Source: an uncultured Turicimonas sp.
GTDB lineage: Bacteria; Pseudomonadota; Gammaproteobacteria; Burkholderiales; Burkholderiaceae_F
DNA: 47,775 nt
Reading direction: 5' to 3'
Assembly (NCBI GenBank): GCA_947854175.1
Contig: CANTYJ010000023.1
Span: forward strand, 1-47,775
Each line of letters starts with the position of its first letter. Position 1 is the stretch's first letter. The position numbers and the translations under genes were made by a program. Under the pieces are notes generated by a model, which made no database searches, was not told where the DNA came from, and saw only the letters and a program-made list of their open reading frames with translations. Below, one piece after another: positions 17,566 through 27,097 of this stretch.

Positions 17566-18207
17566 ATGAGTTCATTATTTGATTCAGCCAAATTTGTCAT
17601 GTCAGTGGCAGATTTGGAGGGGCTTCCACTTTCGGAATTGCCTGAAATTGCATTTGCCGGACGATCAAATGCTGGGAAATCAACGGCTATCAATTGTATT
17701 TGCCGTCAGTCGCGATTAGCATTTTCATCGAAGACTCCGGGACGTACTCAGCTTTTAAACTTCTTTGAACTTTCAATGAAGGGAGATAAGCCCAGAGAAC
17801 GGATTCCGACAGGCTATTTGGTTGATCTTCCCGGTTATGGTTTTGCAAAAGCAGCACCTGAAACACGTAAAAGCTGGGAAAATCTTGTTGGCGGTTATGT
17901 GGTTGAAAGACCTCAGCTTAAAGGGATCGTCATTGTGATGGATGCTCGCAGGCCTTTTATGCCGGCTGATGAATTTCTTTTGGACTTTCTTTTGCCACGA
18001 GAGGATCTTTCAATTCACTTCTTATTGAATAAATCTGATCAGCTGAAGACTACCGAGAAAAGAGCTGCCATGGAAATGGCAAGGAAAAGAGCAGAGGAGC
18101 TCGGCGGCAATATCACTTATCAGCTGTTTTCCGGACTGAAAAAAGAAGGAATTCAGGAGCTCCAGGATGTCCTCTGCAGCTGGTTAGGTGTTCCGAACGG
18201 TTCTTAA
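17566..18207 (+). CDS. engB: Ribosome biogenesis GTP-binding protein EngB/YsxC
   Basis: Small essential GTPase needed for 50S subunit assembly and normal division. The 213-residue product has G1 AGRSNAGKST (about 31-40), the switch region KTPGRTQ, G3 DLPGYGFA, G4 NKSD and a G5-type FSGLKKEG. The ATG is 1 base after the ppk2 stop, so translation is probably coupled. hemB downstream is the common betaproteobacterial neighbour. Confidence 0.95.
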   Translation: MSSLFDSAKFVMSVADLEGLPLSELPEIAFAGRSNAGKSTAINCICRQSRLAFSSKTPGRTQLLNFFELSMKGDKPRERIPTGYLVDLPGYGFAKAAPETRKSWENLVGGYVVERPQLKGIVIVMDARRPFMPADEFLLDFLLPREDLSIHFLLNKSDQLKTTEKRAAMEMARKRAEELGGNITYQLFSGLKKEGIQELQDVLCSWLGVPNGS

Positions 18208-18245
18208 TTTTAAATTTAAGCTAGCTCGGTAAGATAATAAAATAA

Positions 18246-19280
<1,035 letters not shown>

Positions 19281-19298
19281 TCAAAATTTATTTCAATC

Positions 19299-19330
19299 GT
19301 GTAGAGGGGTGTTTCAGCGCCTCTCTACAC
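19299..19330. terminator. Hairpin terminator between hemB and flavoprotein B
   Basis: GTGTAGAG (19299-19306) pairs exactly with CTCTACAC (19323-19330). It lies between convergent genes. No long T run follows on the plus strand, so efficiency is uncertain. Confidence 0.65.
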
Positions 19331-19358
19331 ATTCAAACTTTAATTTTCCAGTTTGGGA

Positions 19359-20873
19359 TTACTTCATATTTTCTGTTGCATGGATTGCGGCATGTCTGCC
19401 GGAGAATGCAGCAAATCCAAAAGCGTGACCAGAGGACCAAGTGGTGTAGGTTGGTCCGACCATATTAGATACTTCTAAACCTGTTGCATATAACCCTTTG
19501 ATTGGTTTATTGCTCTTATCAAGAACTTGGTGGTTTCTGTTGGTGACAAGCCCACCGTATGAGCTGAAATAATAGGCCTTAAGCTTGATAGCGTAGAGCT
19601 TCTTAGTATTTAGGGGGCGCATATAGTTCTTCAATTTATAGAACTGGCTGTCATGATGTATTTCACAGTCTTTATTGTAAGCAGACACTGCGGCGGCCAA
19701 ATTTGCTTCGGGGACGTTAATTTCCTTAGCTAATTGAGCAACGGAATCAGCGGCTTTGAAGTTGTCACTCTTGGCTGCCAGAGCTGCGTCTATATCTTTC
19801 TGGAGGTTAAGTAATTTCTTGCCGACAGGGGCCAAAACGCCTATACCTGAATCAATGCCTTTGTCCATCATGTATTTAACCTGAGATTCATCGAAGATAC
19901 TCCAGGCATAGTGATCATGCTGAGAATAAATGGCATTAGCGGCTTGGCTGAAGGAGAAGGCCACGTCCTCATTGGTGAAACGGTTGCCATCTGAATTCAC
20001 CCAGAGCGCTGACGGCTGCCAGGAGGTAGTATAGAGGTCGCTTAAGAACTGGATACCTTTGCCTTCGGTCCCTAAATGGCCGACGAAAGAGACCGGTCCC
20101 ATTTGTGCACCTGCATTCAATGCCATTTGGATACCATCACCGGTCTTATTCATATTGACTGAAGACTTCCATCCTTCAGGATCTCTGTGAGCCCATTCAG
20201 CGATTTTCTTTGGGTCATCTCCGAAGCCGCCTGACGCCAAGATGACGGCTTTGGCCCGGATAATGTAAGTGTCGCCATTTTTCTTGTTAACGGCTTTAGC
20301 ACCAATGACATCCCCCTTGTCGTTTTGAATAAGTTCGGTTGCGGGAGTGCCGGTTTTAGTATCAACGCCAAGTCTATCTGCACTGTCCTTGAGCCCTTTA
20401 ATGAGGCCGGCTCCGTGATTGGTGCCTTTATAGTCACTGATGACATGCCAGGTAGCTTCTTCCCATGGTGTCATTCTGACCACTTCAAATTTGATACCGT
20501 GATCTGAAAGCCATGCGATGTTTTCACCAGAACCTTCAACATAATCTTTGGTTTTTGGTCCGTCAATTAGATAAAAATGCTTTTCCATTAAACCCTTAAA
20601 AGCTTCTTCTTTAGTTAAAGTGTCGCTTCTGAGACGGTTCAAGTCTGATTCGACAGCAAATAAGCCTTCGGCGAACTGTGAACTACCTCCTACCATATGA
20701 TTTTTTTCCAGGAGGATCACCTTTTTTCCTTTTTCGGCACTTTGTACGGCGGCAGTCAAACCAGCAGACCCGGCCCCGATGATAAGTACATCAGTATTGA
20801 GTTTGTGTTCAGCAGCATTAGTTAAAGCTATCAGACAGGAGGAAAGGGTACATACTAAGATTGTTTTTTTCAT
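19359..20873 (-). CDS. Periplasmic FAD flavoprotein, reductase-like (B)
   Basis: Member of the FAD-binding fumarate reductase/succinate dehydrogenase flavoprotein superfamily. The 504-residue product has a Sec rather than Tat signal (about 1-20, cut near NAA-E) and the FAD motif IIGAGSAGLT (about 31-40), with GGSSQF after. ILASGGFGDDP and TGLEVSNMVGPTYTTWSSG are later landmarks. The region where FccA has HHTMGG reads FSSYGGLV, and the Arg-containing RLGGNA is absent, so it is unlikely to be a fumarate reductase. The start at 20873 is preceded by AAGGACC; a longer in-frame form is less plausible. It appears to be transcribed alone. Substrate unknown. Confidence 0.82.
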   Translation of the reverse strand: MKKTILVCTLSSCLIALTNAAEHKLNTDVLIIGAGSAGLTAAVQSAEKGKKVILLEKNHMVGGSSQFAEGLFAVESDLNRLRSDTLTKEEAFKGLMEKHFYLIDGPKTKDYVEGSGENIAWLSDHGIKFEVVRMTPWEEATWHVISDYKGTNHGAGLIKGLKDSADRLGVDTKTGTPATELIQNDKGDVIGAKAVNKKNGDTYIIRAKAVILASGGFGDDPKKIAEWAHRDPEGWKSSVNMNKTGDGIQMALNAGAQMGPVSFVGHLGTEGKGIQFLSDLYTTSWQPSALWVNSDGNRFTNEDVAFSFSQAANAIYSQHDHYAWSIFDESQVKYMMDKGIDSGIGVLAPVGKKLLNLQKDIDAALAAKSDNFKAADSVAQLAKEINVPEANLAAAVSAYNKDCEIHHDSQFYKLKNYMRPLNTKKLYAIKLKAYYFSSYGGLVTNRNHQVLDKSNKPIKGLYATGLEVSNMVGPTYTTWSSGHAFGFAAFSGRHAAIHATENMK

Positions 20874-21361
20874 AATAGGTCCTTGTGATTGAAGGTTCTG
20901 ATATAAAAAATAGTAAGTCACCGAAGTCAAATGATATGTTCAGTAGCTAACGCTGATTCTTTGTTCGAGCAAGAAATTGTTCAATAGTTAACAAGTAGTT
21001 ATTGAACGGAAGAAAAAACCTTTAAACAACCTCAAATTGTTGAAACCGGACAAAACTAAAAATTATTTACATCCTCCTTGCTGTTCATCAGCGGTTATCT
21101 TTGTTTATCTCCTTAACGAAAAGAAGCCTAGGCATATAGGATGAACATGAGTTTTTAGTCAAGCTCAAATGACTGACTTAACATCCAAGATACAACACCT
21201 CAAGGATTATGAGTTGATAAGGTCTTCAATATTTAAAAGTGGTTATATTGTTAAGAAGATGGCTACTTCGCAACCGACTGACTGAATATTTACTTCTTGT
21301 AATTTGTTGAAGAGAAGTCCATTTGATTTGTATTGGGCTTCTCTTTAAGACCAAACAAAAT
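20874..21361. other. Long intergenic region upstream of flavoprotein B
   Basis: A 488-base gap with no gene found. It should hold the flavoprotein B promoter. GTTCAATA (20979-20986) and TATTGAAC (21000-21007) form a perfect inverted repeat about 105 bases before that start and could be an operator. GCCTAGGC at 21126-21133 is a short palindrome without TAC/GTA flanks. A terminator-like hairpin sits at the far end. Confidence 0.5.
21310..21345. terminator. Terminator-like hairpin after flavoprotein C
   Basis: AAGAGAAGTCC (21310-21320) pairs with GGGCTTCTCTT (21335-21345), with one G-T pair. It lies just past the stop of the minus-strand gene starting at 22864. T tails are short on both strands. 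Confidence 0.5.
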
Positions 21362-22864
21362 TTAAAGATTATTTTTTGAAATGTTTAGTGCTGCCAACCG
21401 ACCGAAGCTGAAGGCTTTTCCGAAAGCCGTTCCTGTCATGTAGGCGGCGCCATGTACTCCTCCGGTGACTTCACCGCAAGCATATAGTCCTGGGATTGGG
21501 GCGCCAAAAACATCGATCACCCGAGCATAGGGATCTATTTTGACGCCACAATAGGTGGCTATGCAACGTGGGACCGACGGATAGAGAAAGAAAGGAGGCG
21601 TGTCAATTTTCTTCATTTTTCCATATCCTGATGTTAAAGAGCTTCTGCCGAATTGAGAGTCAAGACCTTTCTCTACGTCGGAATTGTATTGAGTAACAGT
21701 GGCTTTTAGTCTTTCCGGATCGACGCCTGCTTTTTTAGCAACTTCTTCAATAGTTTGTCCACAGAAGCAGTAAGGAGTATCTTTGCCTGCTTTTAATTCA
21801 TCAACATCAAGAATTTCCGCGAATCTTTTTGCCTGAGCACTCATTTCACGACGAACTTTTTCATCGAACAACTGAAATGTAAAGTCATCAGGCTGGCCCA
21901 AAGCTGCATCACTTAATAGCTTATAAGAGATAGATTCATCTACAAATCGTTCCCCTGAGTGATTAACGATGATAGAACCCATGTAATAGGCGTGGAGAGA
22001 GTTCGGATGGGAGGTTCTCTGATAACCAAACGTTGCCTTGATGTAATTGGTATCGAGAACATCAGCTCCGTAAGCTTGGGCCATAAGAAGACCATCTCCG
22101 GTACTTCCTTTACCTCCTGCCGGAGTGACTTTAGCCATGAGCGGATTATATTTTGCCATCAAAGACTTGTTGTATTGAAAGCCTCCGGTAGCAATCAATA
22201 CACCTTTATTGGCTTTGACATAAAAAGGTTTACCGTTTTTCTGAGCTAACACGCCGGAAATACGGCCGTTTTGCCATATCAGACGCTTAGCCGGACATTG
22301 AAAATAAAAAGGCACCTTCTGCCGGTCCTTTACATAGTTGTATATTTTCTGGATTAATTTTGAAGGAGGATAATATAAATGAGCTCTCGGAACGCTCATT
22401 CCTGAGACCGCCCGGATAGTATCCGGTTTTGCTCCCAAGGTTCCATAAATAAAGTCGAAAACCTTTCTTATACTTTTAACATGAGCCTCAACAAGCGCCG
22501 GATCATTTTTATTTTTTCCAACTTTGAGCATTTCAGCAACAAAAAGCTCATCGCTGTCTTCAATACCTTTTTCCTGCTGGGGTAACGTGTTCGCAACTGA
22601 AATAGAGCCTCCACAAAGCGCGCTGGAACCTCCAACAAATTGTAATTTTTCAAGAACAACAGCTTTGAGTCCTAATTCTTGTGCGTAATGAGCTGCCATT
22701 AGTCCTCCTCCGCCTGCTCCTATAATGACCATATCAAACTCTTCATCCCAAACGTGTGGAGCTTCTGTAGGGGCGGCCCGTACAGGAGTGAGCGCCGAAG
22801 ACGATCCGAAAGTTAAAGCGGTCACAGCGGAATTTTTCAAAAAATTGCGTTTCGTTATTTTCAT
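21362..22864 (-). CDS. Tat-exported FAD flavoprotein, reductase-like (C)
   Basis: The 500-residue product has a Tat-like signal with Lys-Arg (TKRNFLKNS, cut near VRA-A at about 30). The FAD motif is VIIGAGGGGLMAAHY (about 46-60). Late landmarks are PIPGLYACGEVTGGVHGAAY and FGRLAALN. At the FccA His region it reads IATYCGVK, and the Arg segment is HGAAYMTGTAFG, so two FccA catalytic positions appear changed. It shares this layout with flavoprotein D. AAGGAGC precedes the ATG. The gene lies just past the first response regulator and has a TACGCGCGTA palindrome 73 bases upstream. It is periplasmic by its signal; substrate unknown. Confidence 0.85.
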   Translation of the reverse strand: MKITKRNFLKNSAVTALTFGSSSALTPVRAAPTEAPHVWDEEFDMVIIGAGGGGLMAAHYAQELGLKAVVLEKLQFVGGSSALCGGSISVANTLPQQEKGIEDSDELFVAEMLKVGKNKNDPALVEAHVKSIRKVFDFIYGTLGAKPDTIRAVSGMSVPRAHLYYPPSKLIQKIYNYVKDRQKVPFYFQCPAKRLIWQNGRISGVLAQKNGKPFYVKANKGVLIATGGFQYNKSLMAKYNPLMAKVTPAGGKGSTGDGLLMAQAYGADVLDTNYIKATFGYQRTSHPNSLHAYYMGSIIVNHSGERFVDESISYKLLSDAALGQPDDFTFQLFDEKVRREMSAQAKRFAEILDVDELKAGKDTPYCFCGQTIEEVAKKAGVDPERLKATVTQYNSDVEKGLDSQFGRSSLTSGYGKMKKIDTPPFFLYPSVPRCIATYCGVKIDPYARVIDVFGAPIPGLYACGEVTGGVHGAAYMTGTAFGKAFSFGRLAALNISKNNL

Positions 22865-22936
22865 GATTGCTCCTTAGCTATGGGTCAATAGATGGGTAAA
22901 ATTCCTCTAGTTATGGATAAACTATCTCAGAAAAAC

Positions 22937-22946
22937 TACGCGCGTA
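22937..22946. promoter_or_regulatory. Palindrome TACGCGCGTA upstream of flavoprotein C
   Basis: Perfect 10-bp palindrome 73 bases before the start of flavoprotein C. A near-identical site (TACGCGCGTT) lies 94 bases before flavoprotein G. On the minus strand both share ACGCGCGTAGTT, then one base, then TTTCT. It is a candidate response-regulator site. Confidence 0.5.
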
Positions 22947-22993
22947 TGGTCGGGAACAATGATAAGCAGGGCAAAGACGAAGCAAAATTTGTA

Positions 22994-23025
22994 AAGGGAG
23001 AGGAGGTTTAAGTGCCTTCTCCCCT
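22994..23025 (-). terminator. Terminator-like hairpin after response regulator 1
   Basis: On the minus strand GGGGAGAAGG pairs imperfectly with CCTCCTCTCCC and is followed by TTTACAAATTTT. It would end the flavoprotein D-kinase-regulator operon. Confidence 0.5.
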
Positions 23026-23040
23026 TGGATGACAAATCGT

Positions 23041-23667
23041 TTATTCTGCTAATCTTGTCATTTGATTTTGAACAAGGCTGAATTTATCCTTTAATTGCTC
23101 AGTAGAATTAATTTCGAGCTTTCGGTACGCTGCCGCCCTATGATTTTCAACTGTCCTGGGTGATAAACTCAGGCGTTCTGCAATCCCTTTATTGGAAACG
23201 TCCTGAAAAATAAGACCGATGATCTGTTTCTCCCGAGCGGTCAACTTATCTAACAACATAAGTAAATCTTGAGGTTTAAAGAGCTTACCGGTTTTGAGTA
23301 GGTCCAGTTCAATTGCTTCTGCAACGATTTGGAGAAATTTATCTGCATTGACTGGCTTTTGAAGAAAATCTAGGGCGCCTTTTTTGACTGCACCTACAGC
23401 GATATCGATATCTCCATGGCCTGAAAGAAAAATAATGGGGTGGGGGTATTTACGTTCGAGAAGAATATTTTGAAGTTCTAATCCGCTAATGCCTGGCATT
23501 CTGATGTCGAGGACTATACACCCGGGAACTGAAGCTGCATCACCGGCTAAAAATGCTTCAGCACTTTCATATAACTCACTTTCATAGCCTTCAGATAAAA
23601 GTAGATACTCCAATCCTTGTCTGACGGAGGGGTCGTCTTCAACAACTCTTATTATTGTTTTACTCAT
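23041..23667 (-). CDS. FixJ/TtrR-type response regulator (1)
   Basis: Output partner of the sensor kinase encoded just upstream. The 208-residue product has a receiver domain (about 1-120) with the acidic pocket EDD at 10-12, phospho-acceptor D54 in VLDIRMPG and K104 in LQKPVN. A LuxR/FixJ-type helix-turn-helix follows at about 142-190 (LTAREKQIIGLIF, LSPRTVENHRAA). ATG at 23667, with AAGGA upstream, is preferred over a TTG 3 bases earlier. The start overlaps the kinase gene by 8 bases. Likely targets are the nearby flavoprotein genes; this is inferred. Confidence 0.9.
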   Translation of the reverse strand: MSKTIIRVVEDDPSVRQGLEYLLLSEGYESELYESAEAFLAGDAASVPGCIVLDIRMPGISGLELQNILLERKYPHPIIFLSGHGDIDIAVGAVKKGALDFLQKPVNADKFLQIVAEAIELDLLKTGKLFKPQDLLMLLDKLTAREKQIIGLIFQDVSNKGIAERLSLSPRTVENHRAAAYRKLEINSTEQLKDKFSLVQNQMTRLAE

Positions 23668-25447
23668 CAAGTATTCCTTTAGTTGAAATTAGTGGCAGAA
23701 GAATTGACACTTTTAGTCCTCCTAGTTTGCTTTTTGAAAATCTGATTTCTCCGCTATGGGCTTGCACAAGAGTTCGGATGATGGAAACTCCAAGACCCAT
23801 GCCTTCGGCTTTAGTGGAGTCTCCGATTAAAGAAATATCTTTAATCTTTTCTTCCGTTAGCTCAGGCCCCTGGTCCCAGATTTCAACTTTTGCATAAGTA
23901 TCGGTATTAGAGAGTTCGATCCATGCGGTTGCTCTCTTAGAGTTCATTTGAGCCTGCGCAGCATTTCTTAATAAGTTGGTAAAGATCAGTTCCAGCTCGA
24001 ATTCTTCTCCATGGATGAAGTGCGCTTTTCCATCCTCAGAAAACTCTATTTTCATATCACCCACGCTGGTAGTTTGAAAGTCGGAGATAGATCGCAGTAT
24101 GATTTTTTTCAAATCCTGTTGGTTTTGTCGGGAAGATTTATTTTTTGCATAATTGCGTACCTGCTCAACGATTGAACTGGCTCTTTCCGCCTCCATTTCG
24201 ATACCTTCCAGTCCTCGGTCAATTAGTGATTTGGATTTTTCCGGATCCTTAAGAAACCTTCTTAGACCGTTGGCGTAACAGTTTATAGCGTTCAGAGGCT
24301 GTCTTAGTTCATGAGCGAAAAGACTTGACATTTGTCCTATGACCGAGATTTTTTGTAATTTTTCATACCTGCGGTTAGCAAGGTTAGCTTCTCTATGAAG
24401 CAATTTTTGCTGGTTTAGAGCATTAGACAGTTCTTCTGTTCTTTTTCGGACGATAAATTCACTACGAATGCTATGTAGTATTAGAAGGACAAGAAAAGCC
24501 AGGACAGCAACCAACCACTCCCAATAAGCTTTAGCAAAATCGGCAATGTTCTGCAATAGATCTTTTTGCCACGGACCGTTCTCAAGCGTCTGAAGGATCC
24601 TGTCAATGGCACTGAAGTCAGTAGCCACTCCCCAGCTCATTCCATCCGTTTCTTCCATGCCTAACAAGGCGTTCGTAATAGTCTTAGATTCGTAGGCTGA
24701 AAGGCTCGGTGTTGAAATAACAGTAAGTCCAGGGAATGCCGGTGAAGAGTGAAGGCATGCTAAAGATTCATCCTGCCTCGGTAAAAGAACACGAATCCAT
24801 CCTGTATCTGCCGCCGTTTGACGGCTGTATCTTTCAAGAGAACAGGCAGGTAGTACAGCCATATCGGCTTTTCCTTCTCTCAATGTTTGAAGAACAGCAT
24901 CAATATCCGGTTCTACGTATACAAAATTCTTAAAAAAGTCGTATGGTTTAATTTTAAGCTTTTCTGCCACTGTACTTAAGAGTGAGGCCTCTCCTGAGAG
25001 GCCGAAGTCGCGGCTAGTGACTATTGTTTTGCCTTTAAAATCCAGAAGCGAAGTTGCTGACGTCCGCTCTCCGTCAACGATAAAAACACTAGATTCTGAG
25101 CGATTGGTATTTGTTGTGTTTTCATGTTCTAAAGAGGCAATGTCTCTAGCACCTTGAAGAATGTAAGTTCTTGCAAAGCTACTCGGTGCGATGACAAGGT
25201 CAAGACGGTTGGTTTTAATCTCTTTTGCAAGTTCGTCATCATTTAGAAACTTTACTCTTAATGAGTACTTCGCGGTCAAAGCTCCTTGTAAATCAGAGAT
25301 GGTTTTAATTAAAAAGTCTTCATATTCACTATAGCCGCCCGAAGTAGAAATACCGATTTGCAAAACACGTGAGTTTACTTGGGCAGATATGGGATAAGAG
25401 ACTCCTAGGATTGTTATCGTAAGCAAAAGACCTAAAGTTTTCCTCAT
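23660..25447 (-). CDS. TtrS-like sensor histidine kinase with periplasmic binding domain (1)
   Basis: Membrane kinase with an architecture like the tetrathionate sensor TtrS. The 595-residue product has a signal peptide (about 1-22), then a PhnD-like periplasmic binding domain (about 25-290; IGISTSGGYSEYEDF, DLVIAPSSFAR, FKGKTIVTSRDFG), one membrane segment (about 305-325), and a short linker. The HisKA domain has the phospho-accepting His in FAHELRQPLNAI (about 378). The ATPase domain has LLRNAAQAQ and GMGLGVSIIRTL. It starts within the stop of flavoprotein D (ATGA overlap), so the sensor is translated with that reductase. The ligand is not predictable; an electron acceptor or relative of it is likely. 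Confidence 0.9.
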   Translation of the reverse strand: MRKTLGLLLTITILGVSYPISAQVNSRVLQIGISTSGGYSEYEDFLIKTISDLQGALTAKYSLRVKFLNDDELAKEIKTNRLDLVIAPSSFARTYILQGARDIASLEHENTTNTNRSESSVFIVDGERTSATSLLDFKGKTIVTSRDFGLSGEASLLSTVAEKLKIKPYDFFKNFVYVEPDIDAVLQTLREGKADMAVLPACSLERYSRQTAADTGWIRVLLPRQDESLACLHSSPAFPGLTVISTPSLSAYESKTITNALLGMEETDGMSWGVATDFSAIDRILQTLENGPWQKDLLQNIADFAKAYWEWLVAVLAFLVLLILHSIRSEFIVRKRTEELSNALNQQKLLHREANLANRRYEKLQKISVIGQMSSLFAHELRQPLNAINCYANGLRRFLKDPEKSKSLIDRGLEGIEMEAERASSIVEQVRNYAKNKSSRQNQQDLKKIILRSISDFQTTSVGDMKIEFSEDGKAHFIHGEEFELELIFTNLLRNAAQAQMNSKRATAWIELSNTDTYAKVEIWDQGPELTEEKIKDISLIGDSTKAEGMGLGVSIIRTLVQAHSGEIRFSKSKLGGLKVSILLPLISTKGILDE

Positions 25448-26910
25448 GACTTACCTTTTGTCAATTTTCCTGCGGCAGATAACGCGGCAATTCTTCCAAA
25501 GCTGAAAGCCGAAGCCAAAGGGGCTCCCATTGCAGCAGCTGCTCCGTGAAGTCCCCCTGTCACCTCTCCGGCTGCCCAAAGTCCGGGAATTGGCTTTCCA
25601 GTGAGGTCTAAGACGCGGGCTTCAGAATTAATTTTTAAGCCGCCATAAGTTCCGAGAAGGGCGGGCGTTACAGGGATTACATAAAAAGGAGGGTGCGTAA
25701 TCAATGCCAGGCTTCCCTGACCGGTTAGATCTGTTCTGTAAAAGTCCGGATCTTTACCAATTTTTGCAATATTTTCGTTATACATCGATACAGTGTCTTT
25801 AAGTCCGACCGGATCAATGTGAGCATTCTGTGCAACTTCCTCTATTGAATGTCCGGTGAAGACAGGCAAAGTATCAATTTTTCCTGTCAGCCAGAATTCT
25901 TTTAATGGGCCCGACGCATTGGATAAGCGACCAACTGTTTTGCGGATCTCTGAATCGAAAACAAGGTAACTTTTTGCTTCCCGCTGGTGAGTTACTTTTT
26001 GTGCGATTTCTTTGTAAGGGGCCGACTCATTAACAAAGCGGCTGCAATCATTGTTAACGATAATCGGTCCATAGTAATAAGCAAAGGTCATATCGTTATA
26101 CGTTGACGGGTTGTCTGTAAAGGCATATGAAGCTTTAATGTGTGCCAGATCGGCGGTGTCAGCTCCTATCTTTATCGCCATTTGCAACCCGTCACCGGTA
26201 AGACCCTGAGGAGCAAGAGTGGCAACATTTTGGAGACCATGCCCAACTGACTCAAGCAGGACTTTATTTCGCGAGAAGCCGCCGGAACACAAAACAACAC
26301 CCAAAGATGCGTAGGCTTTCTTGTCAGCTCCGGCTTTAGTGTAGATGACGCCAGATACTCTTTTCGTTGTTTTGTCTTGAATGAGTTCTTTAACAGGGCA
26401 ACCCGTCCAAATTTTTACTCCCATCGAAAGAGCTTTCTTTCGAAGAAAAAAAATAAGTGCGGGCATGTTGAATTGATGAATTCTTTTTACGCCTTTTTCG
26501 GCAAACAGCAAATGAGGACGGATATTATTTTTCTCAAACCAGTTGATTTGTTCACGTCCGGCTTCTAACATTGTTCTAATAAGAGAGTCTTCGTTTTTAC
26601 CTAATCCTTCAGATTTGAGATAAAGGGCAGCATCCTGATCAGAGTCCTCTACGTGTTGTTTTTTCTGCTCCTTCGTACCAGTGGCATACCAAGTACCTCT
26701 GGAAATAATTGAGGATCCGCCGATGACGGGATTTTTTTCTAAAACAAGGATGTCCTTAATTCCGTTTTCGGCTGCAATACAAGCGCATGTCAGACCTGCG
26801 GCACCGGCTCCTACTATGATTAGTTGAAATTTATCCTGTTCTCCAGCGTTTGAATACAGCGGACTAAACGCTAAGAGTAGTGCACTTTCTAAAAGGTGTC
26901 TTCTTCTCAT
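25444..26910 (-). CDS. Exported FAD flavoprotein, reductase-like (D)
   Basis: The 488-residue product opens with an Arg-rich, Tat-like signal (MRRRHLLESALLLAFSPL). The FAD motif is IIVGAGAAGLT (about 31-41), followed by GGSSIISRGTWYATG. Late landmarks are GTYGGLKINSEARVLD and GEVTGGLHGAAAAMG. Compared with FccA, the HHTMGG position reads LGTYGG and the Arg-containing loop is HGAAAAMGAPLA, as in flavoprotein C. It is the first gene of an operon with sensor kinase 1 and regulator 1, which suggests the pair senses the substrate of this enzyme or a related one. No clear ribosome binding site precedes the ATG. Confidence 0.85.
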   Translation of the reverse strand: MRRRHLLESALLLAFSPLYSNAGEQDKFQLIIVGAGAAGLTCACIAAENGIKDILVLEKNPVIGGSSIISRGTWYATGTKEQKKQHVEDSDQDAALYLKSEGLGKNEDSLIRTMLEAGREQINWFEKNNIRPHLLFAEKGVKRIHQFNMPALIFFLRKKALSMGVKIWTGCPVKELIQDKTTKRVSGVIYTKAGADKKAYASLGVVLCSGGFSRNKVLLESVGHGLQNVATLAPQGLTGDGLQMAIKIGADTADLAHIKASYAFTDNPSTYNDMTFAYYYGPIIVNNDCSRFVNESAPYKEIAQKVTHQREAKSYLVFDSEIRKTVGRLSNASGPLKEFWLTGKIDTLPVFTGHSIEEVAQNAHIDPVGLKDTVSMYNENIAKIGKDPDFYRTDLTGQGSLALITHPPFYVIPVTPALLGTYGGLKINSEARVLDLTGKPIPGLWAAGEVTGGLHGAAAAMGAPLASAFSFGRIAALSAAGKLTKGKS

Positions 26911-27022
26911 TGGTATCTGTTAATTCATCTCTTGTTTTAAATTTAACTTCTTTATTTTTCCTGTCAAAGCATGGTTTTCACTAACAAGCGAAAAAATGAA
27001 GAAAGATTGATCCAGGTCAGAC

Positions 27023-27032
27023 TACCTAGGTA
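27023..27032. promoter_or_regulatory. Palindrome TACCTAGGTA between flavoproteins D and E
   Basis: Perfect palindrome identical to 8685-8694. It lies 66 bases before flavoprotein E (plus) and 113 bases before flavoprotein D (minus), in a divergent promoter region. Candidate operator for a TtrR-type regulator. Confidence 0.5.
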
Positions 27033-27097
27033 ATGACTTTGAAAAAATGTGGACATCCGAAAGGAATTAAAGATTAAACAACCACCAAGGAAAAAAA

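Noticed and set aside
21126-21133. GCCTAGGC as a third operator of the TACCTAGGTA class
   Set aside because: It lacks the TAC/GTA ends shared by the other sites and lies about 250 bases from the nearest upstream gene start.
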